Shown here in pieces: positions 17,649 to 26,659 of a stretch of 64,000 bases of DNA. The stretch covers positions 310,001 to 374,000 of the forward strand of contig NZ_FNLB01000008.1 in NCBI RefSeq assembly GCF_900104145.1, given 5' to 3'. The notes beneath the pieces were generated by a model. The model saw nothing but the letters and a program-made list of their open reading frames with translations. It was not told where the DNA came from and ran no database searches. The translations under genes and the position numbers were made by a program. The DNA comes from Pseudovibrio sp. Tun.PSC04-5.I4 (GTDB lineage Bacteria; Pseudomonadota; Alphaproteobacteria; Rhizobiales; Stappiaceae). The first letter of the stretch is position 1. Each line of letters starts with the position of its first letter.

Positions 17649-19427
17649 ATGGCTAAACCCAGCAGTTCGCCCCTGATCACCGGTAGTGGTTTATGGCAGC
17701 AATCGCCTGAACGTGTCTTGTTTGAAAACATCTCGCTTGGCCTGAACGCAGGCGACCGGATCGGCCTTGTTGGCCACAATGGCTGCGGAAAATCTACTTT
17801 TCTGAATATTCTCGCTGGCCGGGCTGAGGCAAGTGAAGGCGGTATATCTGTATCACGAGCTGCGGTTGTCTCCTGCGTTGAGCAGCATCTGCCAAAGCGC
17901 TTGATGGATCTAACACTGGCGCAAGCCGTGCGTGACGCTCTGCCTGAAGACAAACGGGACTGGATGGGTTGGAAGGTTGACGTCACTCTTCCCGAGATGG
18001 GGTTCGAGGCACATCAAGCCGAAGTGCTTTGCAAGGACCTGAGCGGCGGACAAATGACGCGACTGATGTTGGCGCGGGCGTTGATGAATGAGCCAAACTT
18101 GCTACTGCTTGATGAACCGAGCAACCATCTGGATCTTCCGACTATTCTGTGGCTTGAAACCTTCCTGAAAAATTGGAAGGGCAGCTTTTTGATGATTTCG
18201 CATGATGCAACACTGCTGGATCACGTAACCAACCGCACATGGATCATGCAGGATCGTAAGCTACATTGTTTTGACCTGCCCTGCACCGCCGCGCTTAAAG
18301 CGCATGAAGAGCTGAAGCAAGCCCGCATTGCACGTCGCGAGACAGAAGAAAAAGAAATCAAACGCGTCGAGGCAAGTGCAAAGCGGATCGCTGAATGGGG
18401 CCGAACTTTCGACAACGAGGACTTATCCCGTAAGGCAAAGTCCATGGAGAAAATGGTTGATCGGATGAAGGACGATCAGACCGATGCCGTTGAAGCTTAT
18501 CCATGGAACTTGTCCATTGCCGGACAAACCATTCAGGCTGACCGCTTGGTTCGGCTGACGGACCTTGATGTGACGCCGCCGGTAGCTGATGTGTTCCTCT
18601 ACAATGTTGAGGATATGACAGTGCGGCCCGGAGACCGCATCGCGATCATGGGCGCAAACGGGACCGGTAAATCAAGCCTTCTGCGGTGTTGTTGGGAAAA
18701 GCGAACCAGCGAAGAAGGCGGTGTTCGTGTTCACCCTCGCTGCCGCATCGCGTTTTACGATCAGACCCTGCAACAGCTTCCGGGTGCTGTTAACCTCACA
18801 GACGGGATGGTTGCCGTTGGAGAATCACTTGGACTGGACCTCCTGCCATCTGATTGTGAGAAAACCATTTTGGGCGCGGGTTTCAAATACAACCAGCTGA
18901 GCCAGAAGGTCTCGCAGCTTAGCGGCGGTGAACGGGCTCGGCTGTTGTTGCTGTCTTTGTCTCGCGTGCAGTCCAACCTGATGATGCTGGATGAACCCAC
19001 CAACCATTTGGACCTTTACGGGCGGAATGAGCTCTCAAACCAGCTCAGCTCCTTTAATGGGGCGTTTCTTCTGGTCTCGCATGATCGGCATTTGGTGGAA
19101 GCAACCTGCAATCGCTTCTGGGTGGTGCAAAAAGGCCGCTTGCAAGAAGTCAACGATGTAGATGCGGCCTATGAGTTGATCACTGCGGAACCGGTGCAAG
19201 CCCCAAAACGGGGAACCAAGCTGCCGGCTAAGACCGCGCCTGCGCAAGACGAGGTCTCTGTGCCCGTCCCTTCGAATGAAGATGATATGCTGGAGCGGTT
19301 GATTGAGTTGGAAGAGCTGATGGAGGCTGATTTGGCTCGGCGCCTTAATCGGCAATCCCCTCACCTTCAAGCGAGTTGGACCAATGAGATCTCGCGCATC
19401 CAAGAGGCGCTTGATCTTGATGCCTGA
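17649..19427 (+). CDS. ABC-F family ATPase (ribosome-associated type)
   Basis: Cytoplasmic protein of 592 aa with two ABC domains and no membrane span. Domain 1: Walker A GHNGCGKST (42-50), signature LSGGQMTRL, Walker B LLLLDEPSNHLD. Domain 2: Walker A GANGTGKSS, signature LSGGERARL, Walker B LMMLDEPTNHLD. The inter-domain linker is charged and helical (ARRETEEKEIKRVEAS), as in ABC-F proteins that enter the ribosomal E site. A C-terminal helical extension rich in Glu and Leu follows. Whether it is a housekeeping translation factor or an antibiotic-protection protein cannot be told. Ends at a strong terminator. Confidence 0.88.
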   Translation: MAKPSSSPLITGSGLWQQSPERVLFENISLGLNAGDRIGLVGHNGCGKSTFLNILAGRAEASEGGISVSRAAVVSCVEQHLPKRLMDLTLAQAVRDALPEDKRDWMGWKVDVTLPEMGFEAHQAEVLCKDLSGGQMTRLMLARALMNEPNLLLLDEPSNHLDLPTILWLETFLKNWKGSFLMISHDATLLDHVTNRTWIMQDRKLHCFDLPCTAALKAHEELKQARIARRETEEKEIKRVEASAKRIAEWGRTFDNEDLSRKAKSMEKMVDRMKDDQTDAVEAYPWNLSIAGQTIQADRLVRLTDLDVTPPVADVFLYNVEDMTVRPGDRIAIMGANGTGKSSLLRCCWEKRTSEEGGVRVHPRCRIAFYDQTLQQLPGAVNLTDGMVAVGESLGLDLLPSDCEKTILGAGFKYNQLSQKVSQLSGGERARLLLLSLSRVQSNLMMLDEPTNHLDLYGRNELSNQLSSFNGAFLLVSHDRHLVEATCNRFWVVQKGRLQEVNDVDAAYELITAEPVQAPKRGTKLPAKTAPAQDEVSVPVPSNEDDMLERLIELEELMEADLARRLNRQSPHLQASWTNEISRIQEALDLDA

Positions 19428-19447
19428 CGCCCCCCAAAAGATGGAAC

Positions 19448-19478
19448 AAAAAAGCCCGCTGAAAATGCAGCGGGCTTT
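19448..19478. terminator. Bidirectional terminator, ABC-F gene / fpr
   Basis: GCCCGCT (19454-19460) and AGCGGGC (19469-19475) form a perfect 7-bp stem. On the minus strand the stem is followed by six T residues, on the plus strand by TTTC. It ends both convergent genes. Confidence 0.85.
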
Positions 19479-19503
19479 CAAAGTTCGTTAGACCAGCAAT
19501 GGC

Positions 19504-20346
19504 TTAGCCAACAAATGCGCGCTCAACCACGAATGTGGATGGGGATGCATTTGAGCCTTCTTCAAGGCCGTGCTTTTCCAAAATTGCTTTGGTATCGTTG
19601 ATCATATGCATGGAACCACAGATCATACCGCGGTCAACAGCTGGGTCCAGAGCTGGAATGCCCAGATCTTCAAAAAGCTTACCGCTTTCAATCAGGGTCG
19701 TGATGCGTTCCTGACAGGGGTATGGCTCACGCGTCGCAGCCGTGTGCAAACGGAGCTTACCAGCCGCGAATTCGCCCACGAGCGGATCGTTTTTTACTTC
19801 TTCCACCAGCTCTTTTGCGTAGGCCAGTTCGCCCACTTCGCGGCAAGTCTGCGTGAGGATGACTTCCTCAAACTTCTCGTAGGTTTCTGGGTCGCGGATC
19901 AGGGATGCAAACGGTGCAATACCTGTGCCCGTGGAGAACATGTAAAGGCGTTTCCCAGGGATCAAGGCATCATTAACCAGCGTGCCGGTAGATTTTTTGC
20001 GCATCAAAACAGTGTCGCCCGGCTGGATCTTCTGCAGGTGTTCAGTCAGAGGACCGTCCTGCACCTTGATGGAGAAAAATTCAAGCTCCTCATCCCAAGA
20101 CGGGCTGGCAATTGAATACGCGCGGTAAACAGGCTTTTCAGCATTCGGCAGGCCAATCATCACAAACTCGCCGGACCGGAACCGGAAAGAGCTTGGACGC
20201 GTAATGCGAAACTTGAACAGGCGGTCCGTGTAATGCTTTACCGAGACAACTTTCTCGGCGAAAACACCTGCAGGAGTGGGGAAATCGGTCTTAACGTCCT
20301 GCTCAAGCGCAGGAGCTGGGGCCAACACTGTGTCGCTCATTTGCAA
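19504..20346 (-). CDS. fpr: Ferredoxin--NADP+ reductase
   Basis: Cytoplasmic FAD enzyme of 280 aa that moves electrons between NADPH and ferredoxin or flavodoxin. Seen: FAD-binding RAYSIASP, NADP-binding STGTGIAPFASLIRDP, the CGSMHMINDT segment near the C-terminus and the short C-terminal tail ending AFVG, typical of bacterial FPR (subclass I, as in Rhodobacter/Azotobacter). An extension of about 25 aa precedes the barrel domain. No redox partner is nearby. Bacterial fpr genes often respond to oxidative stress; no regulator site was identified in the 256-bp upstream gap. Confidence 0.92.
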   Translation of the reverse strand: MQMSDTVLAPAPALEQDVKTDFPTPAGVFAEKVVSVKHYTDRLFKFRITRPSSFRFRSGEFVMIGLPNAEKPVYRAYSIASPSWDEELEFFSIKVQDGPLTEHLQKIQPGDTVLMRKKSTGTLVNDALIPGKRLYMFSTGTGIAPFASLIRDPETYEKFEEVILTQTCREVGELAYAKELVEEVKNDPLVGEFAAGKLRLHTAATREPYPCQERITTLIESGKLFEDLGIPALDPAVDRGMICGSMHMINDTKAILEKHGLEEGSNASPSTFVVERAFVG

Positions 20347-20602
20347 TCCCTAGAATGTTTGATTGGGCCAAAGTCCCGATGCTTGGCCAATTGTTGCCTT
20401 CGCTTTATCCGAGCAAGTGGAGGGATGGCAACAGGCTTGTAAGTAAATTATCTGAAATTTGATACAAAGAGCGCTATTTGGCGCCAATACCAGCTTTGGT
20501 TTACTGGGTTTTTACGTACATATAAGTTGCAGGAGAGCAAGACATGTTCAGTCCTCCTGTGATTAAGAATGGAACGCAGAAGATGAAACAAGGAATCTCC
20601 AA

Positions 20603-21454
20603 GTGAGAGCGGACCAGAATAAAGCGGCCTATGAAAAGCGAATACAACGGGTTTTTAGATACATCTTCAACAATCTAGATGGAGATTTGAGTCTGGATAC
20701 ACTGGCAGATGTCGCGTGCATGTCTCGCTTCCATTGGCACCGTGTTTTCCAGTCAATGACAGGAGAACCACTTGCTGCTGCTATCCGCCGGATCAGATTG
20801 AGCCGTGCGTCAGTTGATCTCCTGCAAACGAATGATGCGATTGCAGAAATCTCGGTTCGCTATGGGTATCCAACTGCTCAGAGCTTCACGCGGGCGTTTA
20901 AAGCCGAATATGGTTTGGCTCCGGGAGGGTTCCGAGATAACGGGAATGCACCTATTGTTTTTGCCCCCAAGGATGAAGGCGTATTTTCAATGCACCAGAT
21001 TCACATAAAAGAAATGCCAGAGCAAACAATGCTCGCACTGGCCAATAAAGGGCCCTACCACGATCTCGGCATGACGTTTGGGAATCTTGTCGCGATGCTG
21101 GTTTCTCGTGGGCTCATCGGTCAAGCAGGACCATTTGCCGGTATCTACTATGATGACCCGGGCATCGTGCCAGCTGAGGAGCTGCGCTCACATGCTGGCG
21201 CTATTTTCCAAACACTGCCGGAAACGCATGACGGGTTTGAAACTCTGCGTATTCCAGCTGGCCGTTTTGCAGTGTTAAGACACAAAGGACCCTATGCGGG
21301 CCTCAAAGTTGCTTACATGTATTTATTCGGAGAATGGCTCCCGTCCTCAGGCGAGGAGGCGGCAAATACTCCTTGTTACGACATCTTTCACAACAGCCCA
21401 ACCAACACTGCCCCGGAAGACCTTATCGTCGACGTCTGTCTGCAATTGGCATAA
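20603..21454 (+). CDS. AraC-family regulator with C-terminal GyrI-like domain
   Basis: Transcription regulator of 283 aa. N-terminal AraC DNA-binding domain (about residues 8-112): first helix-turn-helix DTLADVACMSRFHWHRVFQ, second ISVRYGYPTAQSFTRAFKAEYG. C-terminal effector domain of GyrI/SOUL-like type (about 130-283). This N-DNA-binding, C-effector order is that of Rob/SbmC-like regulators that sense hydrophobic drugs. The start is GTG 20603 with AAGGA eight bases upstream; no ATG gives a complete domain. The target is unknown. Confidence 0.88.
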   Translation: MRADQNKAAYEKRIQRVFRYIFNNLDGDLSLDTLADVACMSRFHWHRVFQSMTGEPLAAAIRRIRLSRASVDLLQTNDAIAEISVRYGYPTAQSFTRAFKAEYGLAPGGFRDNGNAPIVFAPKDEGVFSMHQIHIKEMPEQTMLALANKGPYHDLGMTFGNLVAMLVSRGLIGQAGPFAGIYYDDPGIVPAEELRSHAGAIFQTLPETHDGFETLRIPAGRFAVLRHKGPYAGLKVAYMYLFGEWLPSSGEEAANTPCYDIFHNSPTNTAPEDLIVDVCLQLA

Positions 21455-21466
21455 TTAGAGCTGCTG

Positions 21467-21489
21467 GCGAATGACTAAATGTCATTCGC
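21467..21489. terminator. Hairpin between convergent genes
   Basis: GCGAATGAC and GTCATTCGC form a perfect 9-bp stem with loop TAAAT between the AraC-like stop (21454) and the next convergent stop (21511). Only short T stretches follow. Confidence 0.6.
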
Positions 21490-21510
21490 GCTGGTGCTTT
21501 GCAAGACAAA

Positions 21511-21864
21511 CTAGTTTTGAAGAATATTACCTTCTTCCTGCGTCTCTTGCTTTTCATTTATGTCGCCGTCTTTGTTGATCTCTTTGATACATGCCTGTTG
21601 GTCTGCTGCAGATAAACTTGAAAAACCAAAATTGGGTGCATATCCGAGCGGATCAGCATTCGCGCCACCTGAACGGTATTTCTCTGCAATATCCGGGCAA
21701 TCAGTCATGGGACTTACGATATCCGGGTAGTCACCTTTTAGCGGATCAGCATCTGCGTCAGCTCCCAAAACGTCGGCAGAGTTGTCTGTCTGGGCATAAA
21801 CAAGACCGGCCATCAGCATAAAACTAAGGCTCGTTAGTATAAGTATTCGAAACTTGCCGCGCAT
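21511..21864 (-). CDS. Small secreted protein, unknown function
   Basis: A 117-aa exported protein. Signal peptide: basic start RGKFR, hydrophobic stretch, cleavage near LVYAQ before TDNSADVLG. The mature part is acidic, has two Asp/Ala-Asp-Pro-Leu segments (DADADPLKGDYPD and GGANADPLGYAPNF), two Cys, and ends in NKDGDINEKQ, a stretch that resembles one EF-hand calcium loop without the second. No family recognised. The ATG at 21864 follows GGAGTGAAAG; the longer frame to 21918 lacks a signal-peptide start. Confidence 0.65.
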   Translation of the reverse strand: MRGKFRILILTSLSFMLMAGLVYAQTDNSADVLGADADADPLKGDYPDIVSPMTDCPDIAEKYRSGGANADPLGYAPNFGFSSLSAADQQACIKEINKDGDINEKQETQEEGNILQN

Positions 21865-22085
21865 GACTTTCACTCCGATTTTTTGTGCAGTAATCATAAT
21901 GCATTGATTAAACAACAAAATTCGTAAGGTAGAGTGTGTACGATACTTTCAATTCCCCGTAACAAAGTAAGATATACATGCGCCAGATGGTGTGCTGCGT
22001 CCTTTACAACTAGTTAACCTATGCGTAAGTTTGGCTTTCGCCACGGGAAGATGGGTACACCTATCAGGCGAGAAACGGAGGGGGC

Positions 22086-23324
22086 ATGCTGAAAAAGATT
22101 GGTTATGGGGTATTAGCTGTTGTTGTTTTGTTAGCAGCTGGGGCTTTTTACTTTCGGCAGGATATAGCCGAAATTAGAGCGGTGATGGCATACGCTGATG
22201 CTTTTAAACCGGAAAATATCGATCAGAAATTCCGCAGTCTTTATAAAGAATACGCCAGTGTTTCTGTAAAGCCAGAAAGCCCGGTTTATGAACTGCCGCG
22301 CAAATTTCGGGCGGACCCGATGCCAGCGTCCTTTGCTTACAAGGGAAATATGGCATCTACCTCAGATTTTATTCTCGATTCCCACACCACAGGTTTAGCG
22401 ATCATGCAGAATGGTAGGCTGATCCACGAGTATTATGATCGAGGTAATACTGCGGAAACCCACGCCATTCAAATGTCTGTTTCCAAATCGATGGCATCCA
22501 TTCTAGTAGGTGTTGCGCTGGATGAAGGGCTCATTGAAAGCGTCGATGACCAGGTGGTGAAATATGTTCCAGAACTCAAAGGCACCGCCTATGACGGGGT
22601 TCGATTGAAGGATGTCCTTGAGATGTCCTCCGGTGTGCGCTGGAACGAAGATTACGCTGATCTGAAGTCAGACATTGTTCAATCTGTTGTTGCCATTCTG
22701 CTTGGCTCTCAAGATAAGTTCACGAAGGACGTTCCGCGTGAATTTGAACCGGGAACCTACAATCGTTACTCCTCAATTGACACGCACGTCGTTGGCTGGG
22801 TGCTGAGGGGGGCGACTGGCAAGCCCTATGAAGAATGGTTCCGCGAAAAGCTCTGGTCAAAGATTGGTCCAGAAGCGCCTGCGGAAATCATGGTTGATCA
22901 GGAAGACCAGCCTGTTGTTTTCGGTGGTGTTAATATTCGCCTCAGAGATATGCTTCGGGTTGGAATGGTTCTGGCACGTGGCGGCATGAACCACAAAGGC
23001 GAGCGTATCGTTTCCCAAGAGTGGATCAAGACCTCTGTAACGCCGGATGATCCACGTTTGATGCCGGGCTTTAACAACCCGCAAAGCGAGTCACCGCTCG
23101 GCTACAAATATCAATGGTGGTTACCGTTGGAATCTGATCAAGGCGACTTTGTTGCAATCGGTATCCATGGGCAATTCATCTACGTCAATCCCGCCCGAAA
23201 CGTCGTGATTGCAAAAACCTCCACGTTCCCAGACTATCAGGGCAACAAAGAAATGATCAAGCTGAAGTCAATTGCCTTGTTTCAGGCGATCGCCCGACAT
23301 TTGAGTGATGTGCCGAATTCTTAA
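22086..23324 (+). CDS. Membrane-anchored serine hydrolase (beta-lactamase/class C-like)
   Basis: A 412-aa protein with an N-terminal membrane anchor (about residues 5-22) and a beta-lactamase-fold periplasmic domain. Catalytic SxxK is in QMSVSKSMASIL, the second motif is YSS in NRYSSIDTHV, and the KTG position is replaced by HGQ in GIHGQFIYV, as in esterase or peptidase relatives. Family EstB/6-aminohexanoate hydrolase-like; true beta-lactamase activity is unlikely with this third motif. GGAGGGGGC precedes ATG. A single-gene unit followed by an imperfect hairpin. Confidence 0.85.
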   Translation: MLKKIGYGVLAVVVLLAAGAFYFRQDIAEIRAVMAYADAFKPENIDQKFRSLYKEYASVSVKPESPVYELPRKFRADPMPASFAYKGNMASTSDFILDSHTTGLAIMQNGRLIHEYYDRGNTAETHAIQMSVSKSMASILVGVALDEGLIESVDDQVVKYVPELKGTAYDGVRLKDVLEMSSGVRWNEDYADLKSDIVQSVVAILLGSQDKFTKDVPREFEPGTYNRYSSIDTHVVGWVLRGATGKPYEEWFREKLWSKIGPEAPAEIMVDQEDQPVVFGGVNIRLRDMLRVGMVLARGGMNHKGERIVSQEWIKTSVTPDDPRLMPGFNNPQSESPLGYKYQWWLPLESDQGDFVAIGIHGQFIYVNPARNVVIAKTSTFPDYQGNKEMIKLKSIALFQAIARHLSDVPNS

Positions 23325-23359
23325 AGAAGGCTGACTCCAGTCGGTATTAGATCTCAAGA

Positions 23360-23392
23360 CCTGTTCGCACAACACAGCTCGGTGCGAGCAGG
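23360..23392 (+). terminator. Hairpin downstream of the serine hydrolase gene
   Basis: CCTGTTCGCAC and GTGCGAGCAGG pair with one mismatch around an 11-base loop, 36 bp past the stop. No U-run follows, so its terminator role is tentative. Confidence 0.4.
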
Positions 23393-23568
23393 CATCAGAT
23401 TAGAAATACCACCCTAAATGTTCAAGCTAATTCTCAAGTAACTAATCTGTTGAATTAATATATTTCGCTGATTGATCCAAGTTAATGAATTTAATAAATT
23501 GTTAAAATAAAGTAATTGGTAATTATAACAATACACACATTCATTACTAGAGATGATCGAGACTTGAA

Positions 23569-24167
23569 ATGCTCAAGTATATAATTTTTGTATGCACACT
23601 GCTTGCCCCAACTACTTCTTTTGCTGATGATGGCACAGGCAATGGAAATTGGGACGGATTTCAACTCGGTATAAGCGGCGGCATCGGGATTATGTCGGGC
23701 AGTGATGACATCGGAAATGAGCAGTCGCTTAGTTCTGGCATCGCAGGTGTATTTGCGGGATATAGCCATTCATTTAATCGCGTAGTCGTCGGCTTGGAAG
23801 CGGATGTAAACCTTTCCAACTTCACAAGTTCAACGAATGCTTCCCGATCAAAAGCACAGTGGAACGCGATCGGTACAGCTCGCATTGGCTACGATGTTGG
23901 TGGTATCTTGCCTTATCTCTCTATTGGTATTGGCTTGCTGGCTATGAAATAACACGCTTCGCTGATGGACAGGAAGCAGATAATACACATGTCGGATTCG
24001 TCGCGGGCGCAGGGTTGGAAGCCAAGATCACGGACTACATTTCAGCACGCATTGACTACAAGCATTTAGAAATGAGCGAGGAAACTTATCAGTTTGATGG
24101 TTTCACCCCTTTCCGCGTTGATGGCCGCCAAGATCTATTTTCTCTCGGCGTAGCTTATAATTTTTAG
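23569..24167 (+). pseudogene. Outer-membrane beta-barrel protein gene with a 1-bp frameshift
   Basis: Two overlapping frames together make one porin-like protein. The first (from ATG 23569) has a signal peptide ending TSFADD, then NWDGFQLGISGGIG and amphipathic strands up to LSIGIGLLA, and hits a stop at 23950. The second frame continues with YEITRFADGQ, VGFVAGAGLEAKI, ISARIDYKHL and ends SLGVAYNF with the C-terminal Phe typical of outer-membrane proteins. The total of 599 bp is one base short of 200 codons, so a single base is missing near 23925-23945. The architecture is that of small Omp25/RopB-like barrels. It could be real or a sequencing error in a T/G-rich stretch. Confidence 0.8.
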
Positions 24168-24185
24168 TCTGGAACCACAAAAAAA

Positions 24186-24212
24186 GCGATGCTTGCCAAC
24201 ATCGCCTTTTTT
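24186..24212 (+). terminator. Intrinsic terminator after the outer-membrane barrel gene
   Basis: GCGATG and CATCGC pair around an 8-base loop and are followed by C and six T residues. It lies 18 bp past the stop. A-rich sequence before the stem makes it usable on the minus strand too. Confidence 0.8.
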
Positions 24213-24308
24213 GTGCTGATAGACTGGAACTTGGTGTTCCAGCCTCTTCGTTCGGTAAGTTGGCTCCAGCTGGGAAGCCAACCCTCTTCTTGAAAATGAA
24301 AGCTGTGA

Positions 24309-25031
24309 TTATGCTGGTTGACCAGTTGCTGCCAGAAGAACTTCACGGATGTTGACGTTCTGCGGCTGCTGGTAAACAAACATCACTGCATTTGCGACGT
24401 CCTGTGGGTTCAGCACACCACCCATCTCTTTTTTCCACTGGTCGTAGCCATCTTTGATGTCCTGCGATGTGGTGTGAGACAGCAGTTCAGTTTCCACTGC
24501 GCCGGGAGCAATGGTCATGACGCGGACGCCATCAGCAGCAACTTCTTCACGCAGGTTTTCACTGATTGCGTGAACAGCAAACTTTGTTCCGCAATATGCA
24601 GCATGGGCCGGGAACGTTTTACGGCCAGCAATGGAGCTGACGTTGATGATGGAACCACCACGGCGGGCTTTCATGCCAGGCAAAACGGAATGGATGCCAT
24701 TGAGAACACCTTTGATGTTCAGGTCGATCATGCGATCCCACTCGGATGGGTCCTGAGTTGCAAGCTCACCCAGCAGCATACAGCCTGCATTGTTGACGAT
24801 TGCATCTGCTGGTCCGAATTTTTCTTCGGCTTCTTTGACGGCAGCAACCAGCTGGTCGCGGTGGGTTACGTCAACACCGCGGCACAAAGCGTTTGGAAGG
24901 CCAAGTGCTTCCATCTGTTCCACACGACGTGCAACGAGCAACAGGGGATGACCTGCATCGCTGAATGATTTCGCGATTGCCGCACCAATACCAGAACTTG
25001 CACCTGTGACGACGATGAGTGGCTTTGTCAT
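24309..25031 (-). CDS. SDR-family NAD(P)-dependent oxidoreductase
   Basis: Classical short-chain dehydrogenase of 240 aa. Cofactor loop TGASSGIG (residues 9-16), NNAG, catalytic Ser in NVSSIAG and YxxxK as YCGTK. Close in pattern to the YdfG-like serine/3-hydroxy acid dehydrogenase group, but the substrate is not determinable. ATG 25031 is chosen because AGGATAATAAA precedes it and the cofactor motif then starts at residue 9; the longer frame to 25067 begins with a non-ATG codon. It is divergent from a LysR regulator, its likely controller. Confidence 0.88.
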   Translation of the reverse strand: MTKPLIVVTGASSGIGAAIAKSFSDAGHPLLLVARRVEQMEALGLPNALCRGVDVTHRDQLVAAVKEAEEKFGPADAIVNNAGCMLLGELATQDPSEWDRMIDLNIKGVLNGIHSVLPGMKARRGGSIINVSSIAGRKTFPAHAAYCGTKFAVHAISENLREEVAADGVRVMTIAPGAVETELLSHTTSQDIKDGYDQWKKEMGGVLNPQDVANAVMFVYQQPQNVNIREVLLAATGQPA

Positions 25032-25152
25032 TTTATTATCCTGCCTAGCTAAAATTTCGTTGAGCAAGTTTGCCTTGCGTTGTGTTGCAGCAATTGTACG
25101 AGAAGGATCGTTCTGATAAATGGGGGTAATTCGAAATGATTGTTAGGTTTAA

Positions 25153-26052
25153 ATGAACAATATCTATTGGAATGGTTTGCGTTCGTTTTTGGCCGTAGCG
25201 GAACATGGCAGTTTCACCTTAGCGTCGGATGAAACAGGCTTGTCAAAAGCGAGTTTAAGTCAACAAGTCAGCCAGCTTGAGGCGCATTTGGATGTGCAGT
25301 TGCTCTACCGGACCACACGCAAATTACGGCTCACCGAAATTGGAGAGCGGTATTATGAGATGTGCAAAACCGGAGTGAAGCAGATCCAGGATGCCTCTGA
25401 CCTAGCGTCACAAGCAACTGATAGTCTTACCGGTTCCATCAAAATGAATGCCGTTGGCGGGATGATTGGTGAAGACCTCATTGCCCCACTGGTTATTCAG
25501 TATCAGAAGGAAAATCCTGGCATTGAGGTCAAACTGGATTTCTCCAGTATCCGGGTCGATTTGTTGGAGAGTGATTATGATCTGGTGTTGAGAATGGGAG
25601 ATCTGGAGGACAGCACGCTCATTGCGCGGAAATTACACACCATCACCACGCGATATGTAGCCTCTCCAAGTTTTGTGAAGGCTCACCCCAAGATCAAACA
25701 TCCCTCCGATTTGAAGAAGCTGGCGTTCATCTCCGGCAGTGTGCAGGATTGGATATTTGTGCGCGCTGATGAAGAGGTTGTTGTACAGGCGGACAGTGGT
25801 TTCCAGATCTCAAATGGGCGTGTGATGTGCCGGGCTGCTTGCGCCGGGCTGGGAATTGCCCGGCTCTCTGACGTTTACACGGACTCTGCGATTAAACATG
25901 GAGATTTGACGGAGGTTCTCGCTGGGTGGAACCAGACAACGCCCCTGTGGTTGGTCAGTCCTCCCACGCGCCACCAGCTCCATCGTGTGCGTGAGCTGAT
26001 GAATTTTCTGGCTTCAAATTTTGGCAGGCTTTATCAGGAAATTTTGCGTTAA
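25153..26052 (+). CDS. LysR-family transcriptional regulator
   Basis: A 299-aa regulator with an N-terminal winged helix-turn-helix (GSFTLASDETGLSKASLSQQ; LEAHLDVQLLYRTTRKLRLT) and a substrate-binding-like effector domain (about residues 90-295, GSIKMNAVGGMIGEDLIAPL). CrgA-like subgroup by length and pattern. It is divergent from the SDR gene with a 121-bp gap, the usual LysR/target arrangement. Its stop overlaps the convergent lipoprotein gene by 4 bp. Confidence 0.9.
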   Translation: MNNIYWNGLRSFLAVAEHGSFTLASDETGLSKASLSQQVSQLEAHLDVQLLYRTTRKLRLTEIGERYYEMCKTGVKQIQDASDLASQATDSLTGSIKMNAVGGMIGEDLIAPLVIQYQKENPGIEVKLDFSSIRVDLLESDYDLVLRMGDLEDSTLIARKLHTITTRYVASPSFVKAHPKIKHPSDLKKLAFISGSVQDWIFVRADEEVVVQADSGFQISNGRVMCRAACAGLGIARLSDVYTDSAIKHGDLTEVLAGWNQTTPLWLVSPPTRHQLHRVRELMNFLASNFGRLYQEILR

Positions 26053-26480
26053 CGGCGGTAGGTGCCGACAAATCCATCTGGTACCAGTGCGCCTGAAGGG
26101 CCGGAGTTAGGATCTTGAACGCCAACGGGAATAAACACGCGTTGAATGATAATTTCCCGACTATCGGGCGAAGGTGTGCCGGGCAATACAGCACCGCGTG
26201 TGGTCTTAAAGCCTTCCAGTTTGCAAATTAGGGATTTCTTCTCATAGCCAGCCGGAACGACCATCGGTCCCGGTGTGTGCGTCACGAATATAGAAGAGCG
26301 GTGACCCTGCAGATAGCAAAGAGCACCATCCGGCGTTGTATTCACCGTAATCAGCGTCGCACCTTCCGGGATCTCAACGGTGGGTGTGTAGGCCTTGGGC
26401 AGTCGCTCTTCGTTAGATAAACACCCAGCAAGTGTAAATGCACACAGAGCAAATGTGATTCTAGCTGTTCTGCCTATCAA
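26049..26480 (-). CDS. Small lipoprotein, unknown function
   Basis: A 143-aa predicted lipoprotein: hydrophobic signal then lipobox LAGC (Cys at residue 20). The mature domain (ATLITVNTTPDGALCYLQG, PAGYEKKSLICKLEGF) resembles a PEGA-like or surface carbohydrate-binding beta domain with a possible disulphide. No named family recognised. The start is TTG 26480, preceded by GAGGGA at good spacing; no ATG is in frame upstream of the lipobox. Overlaps the LysR stop by 4 bp. Confidence 0.7.
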   Translation of the reverse strand: MIGRTARITFALCAFTLAGCLSNEERLPKAYTPTVEIPEGATLITVNTTPDGALCYLQGHRSSIFVTHTPGPMVVPAGYEKKSLICKLEGFKTTRGAVLPGTPSPDSREIIIQRVFIPVGVQDPNSGPSGALVPDGFVGTYRR

Positions 26481-26598
26481 CTGTTGTCCCTCAAATTCCA
26501 GATGATTGAAACTAAAGGGACTAAGGATAGAGAAAAACCCGCCAAATCAACCTAGGTCGCCTTGTTGGGTGGATGCTAGATAACCCCATACATTCCGC

Positions 26599-26626
26599 CA
26601 GCCAGCACACCATGATGTGCTGGCTG
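26599..26626 (-). terminator. Strong hairpin downstream of gshA
   Basis: CAGCCAGCACA and TGTGCTGGCTG form a perfect 11-bp stem with a 6-base loop, 34 bp past the gshA stop. No U-run follows on the minus strand, so it may terminate with help or protect the mRNA end. Confidence 0.55.
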
Positions 26627-26659
26627 AAAAGTCGCTTGGCTCAACTCCGAGCCTTCGGC

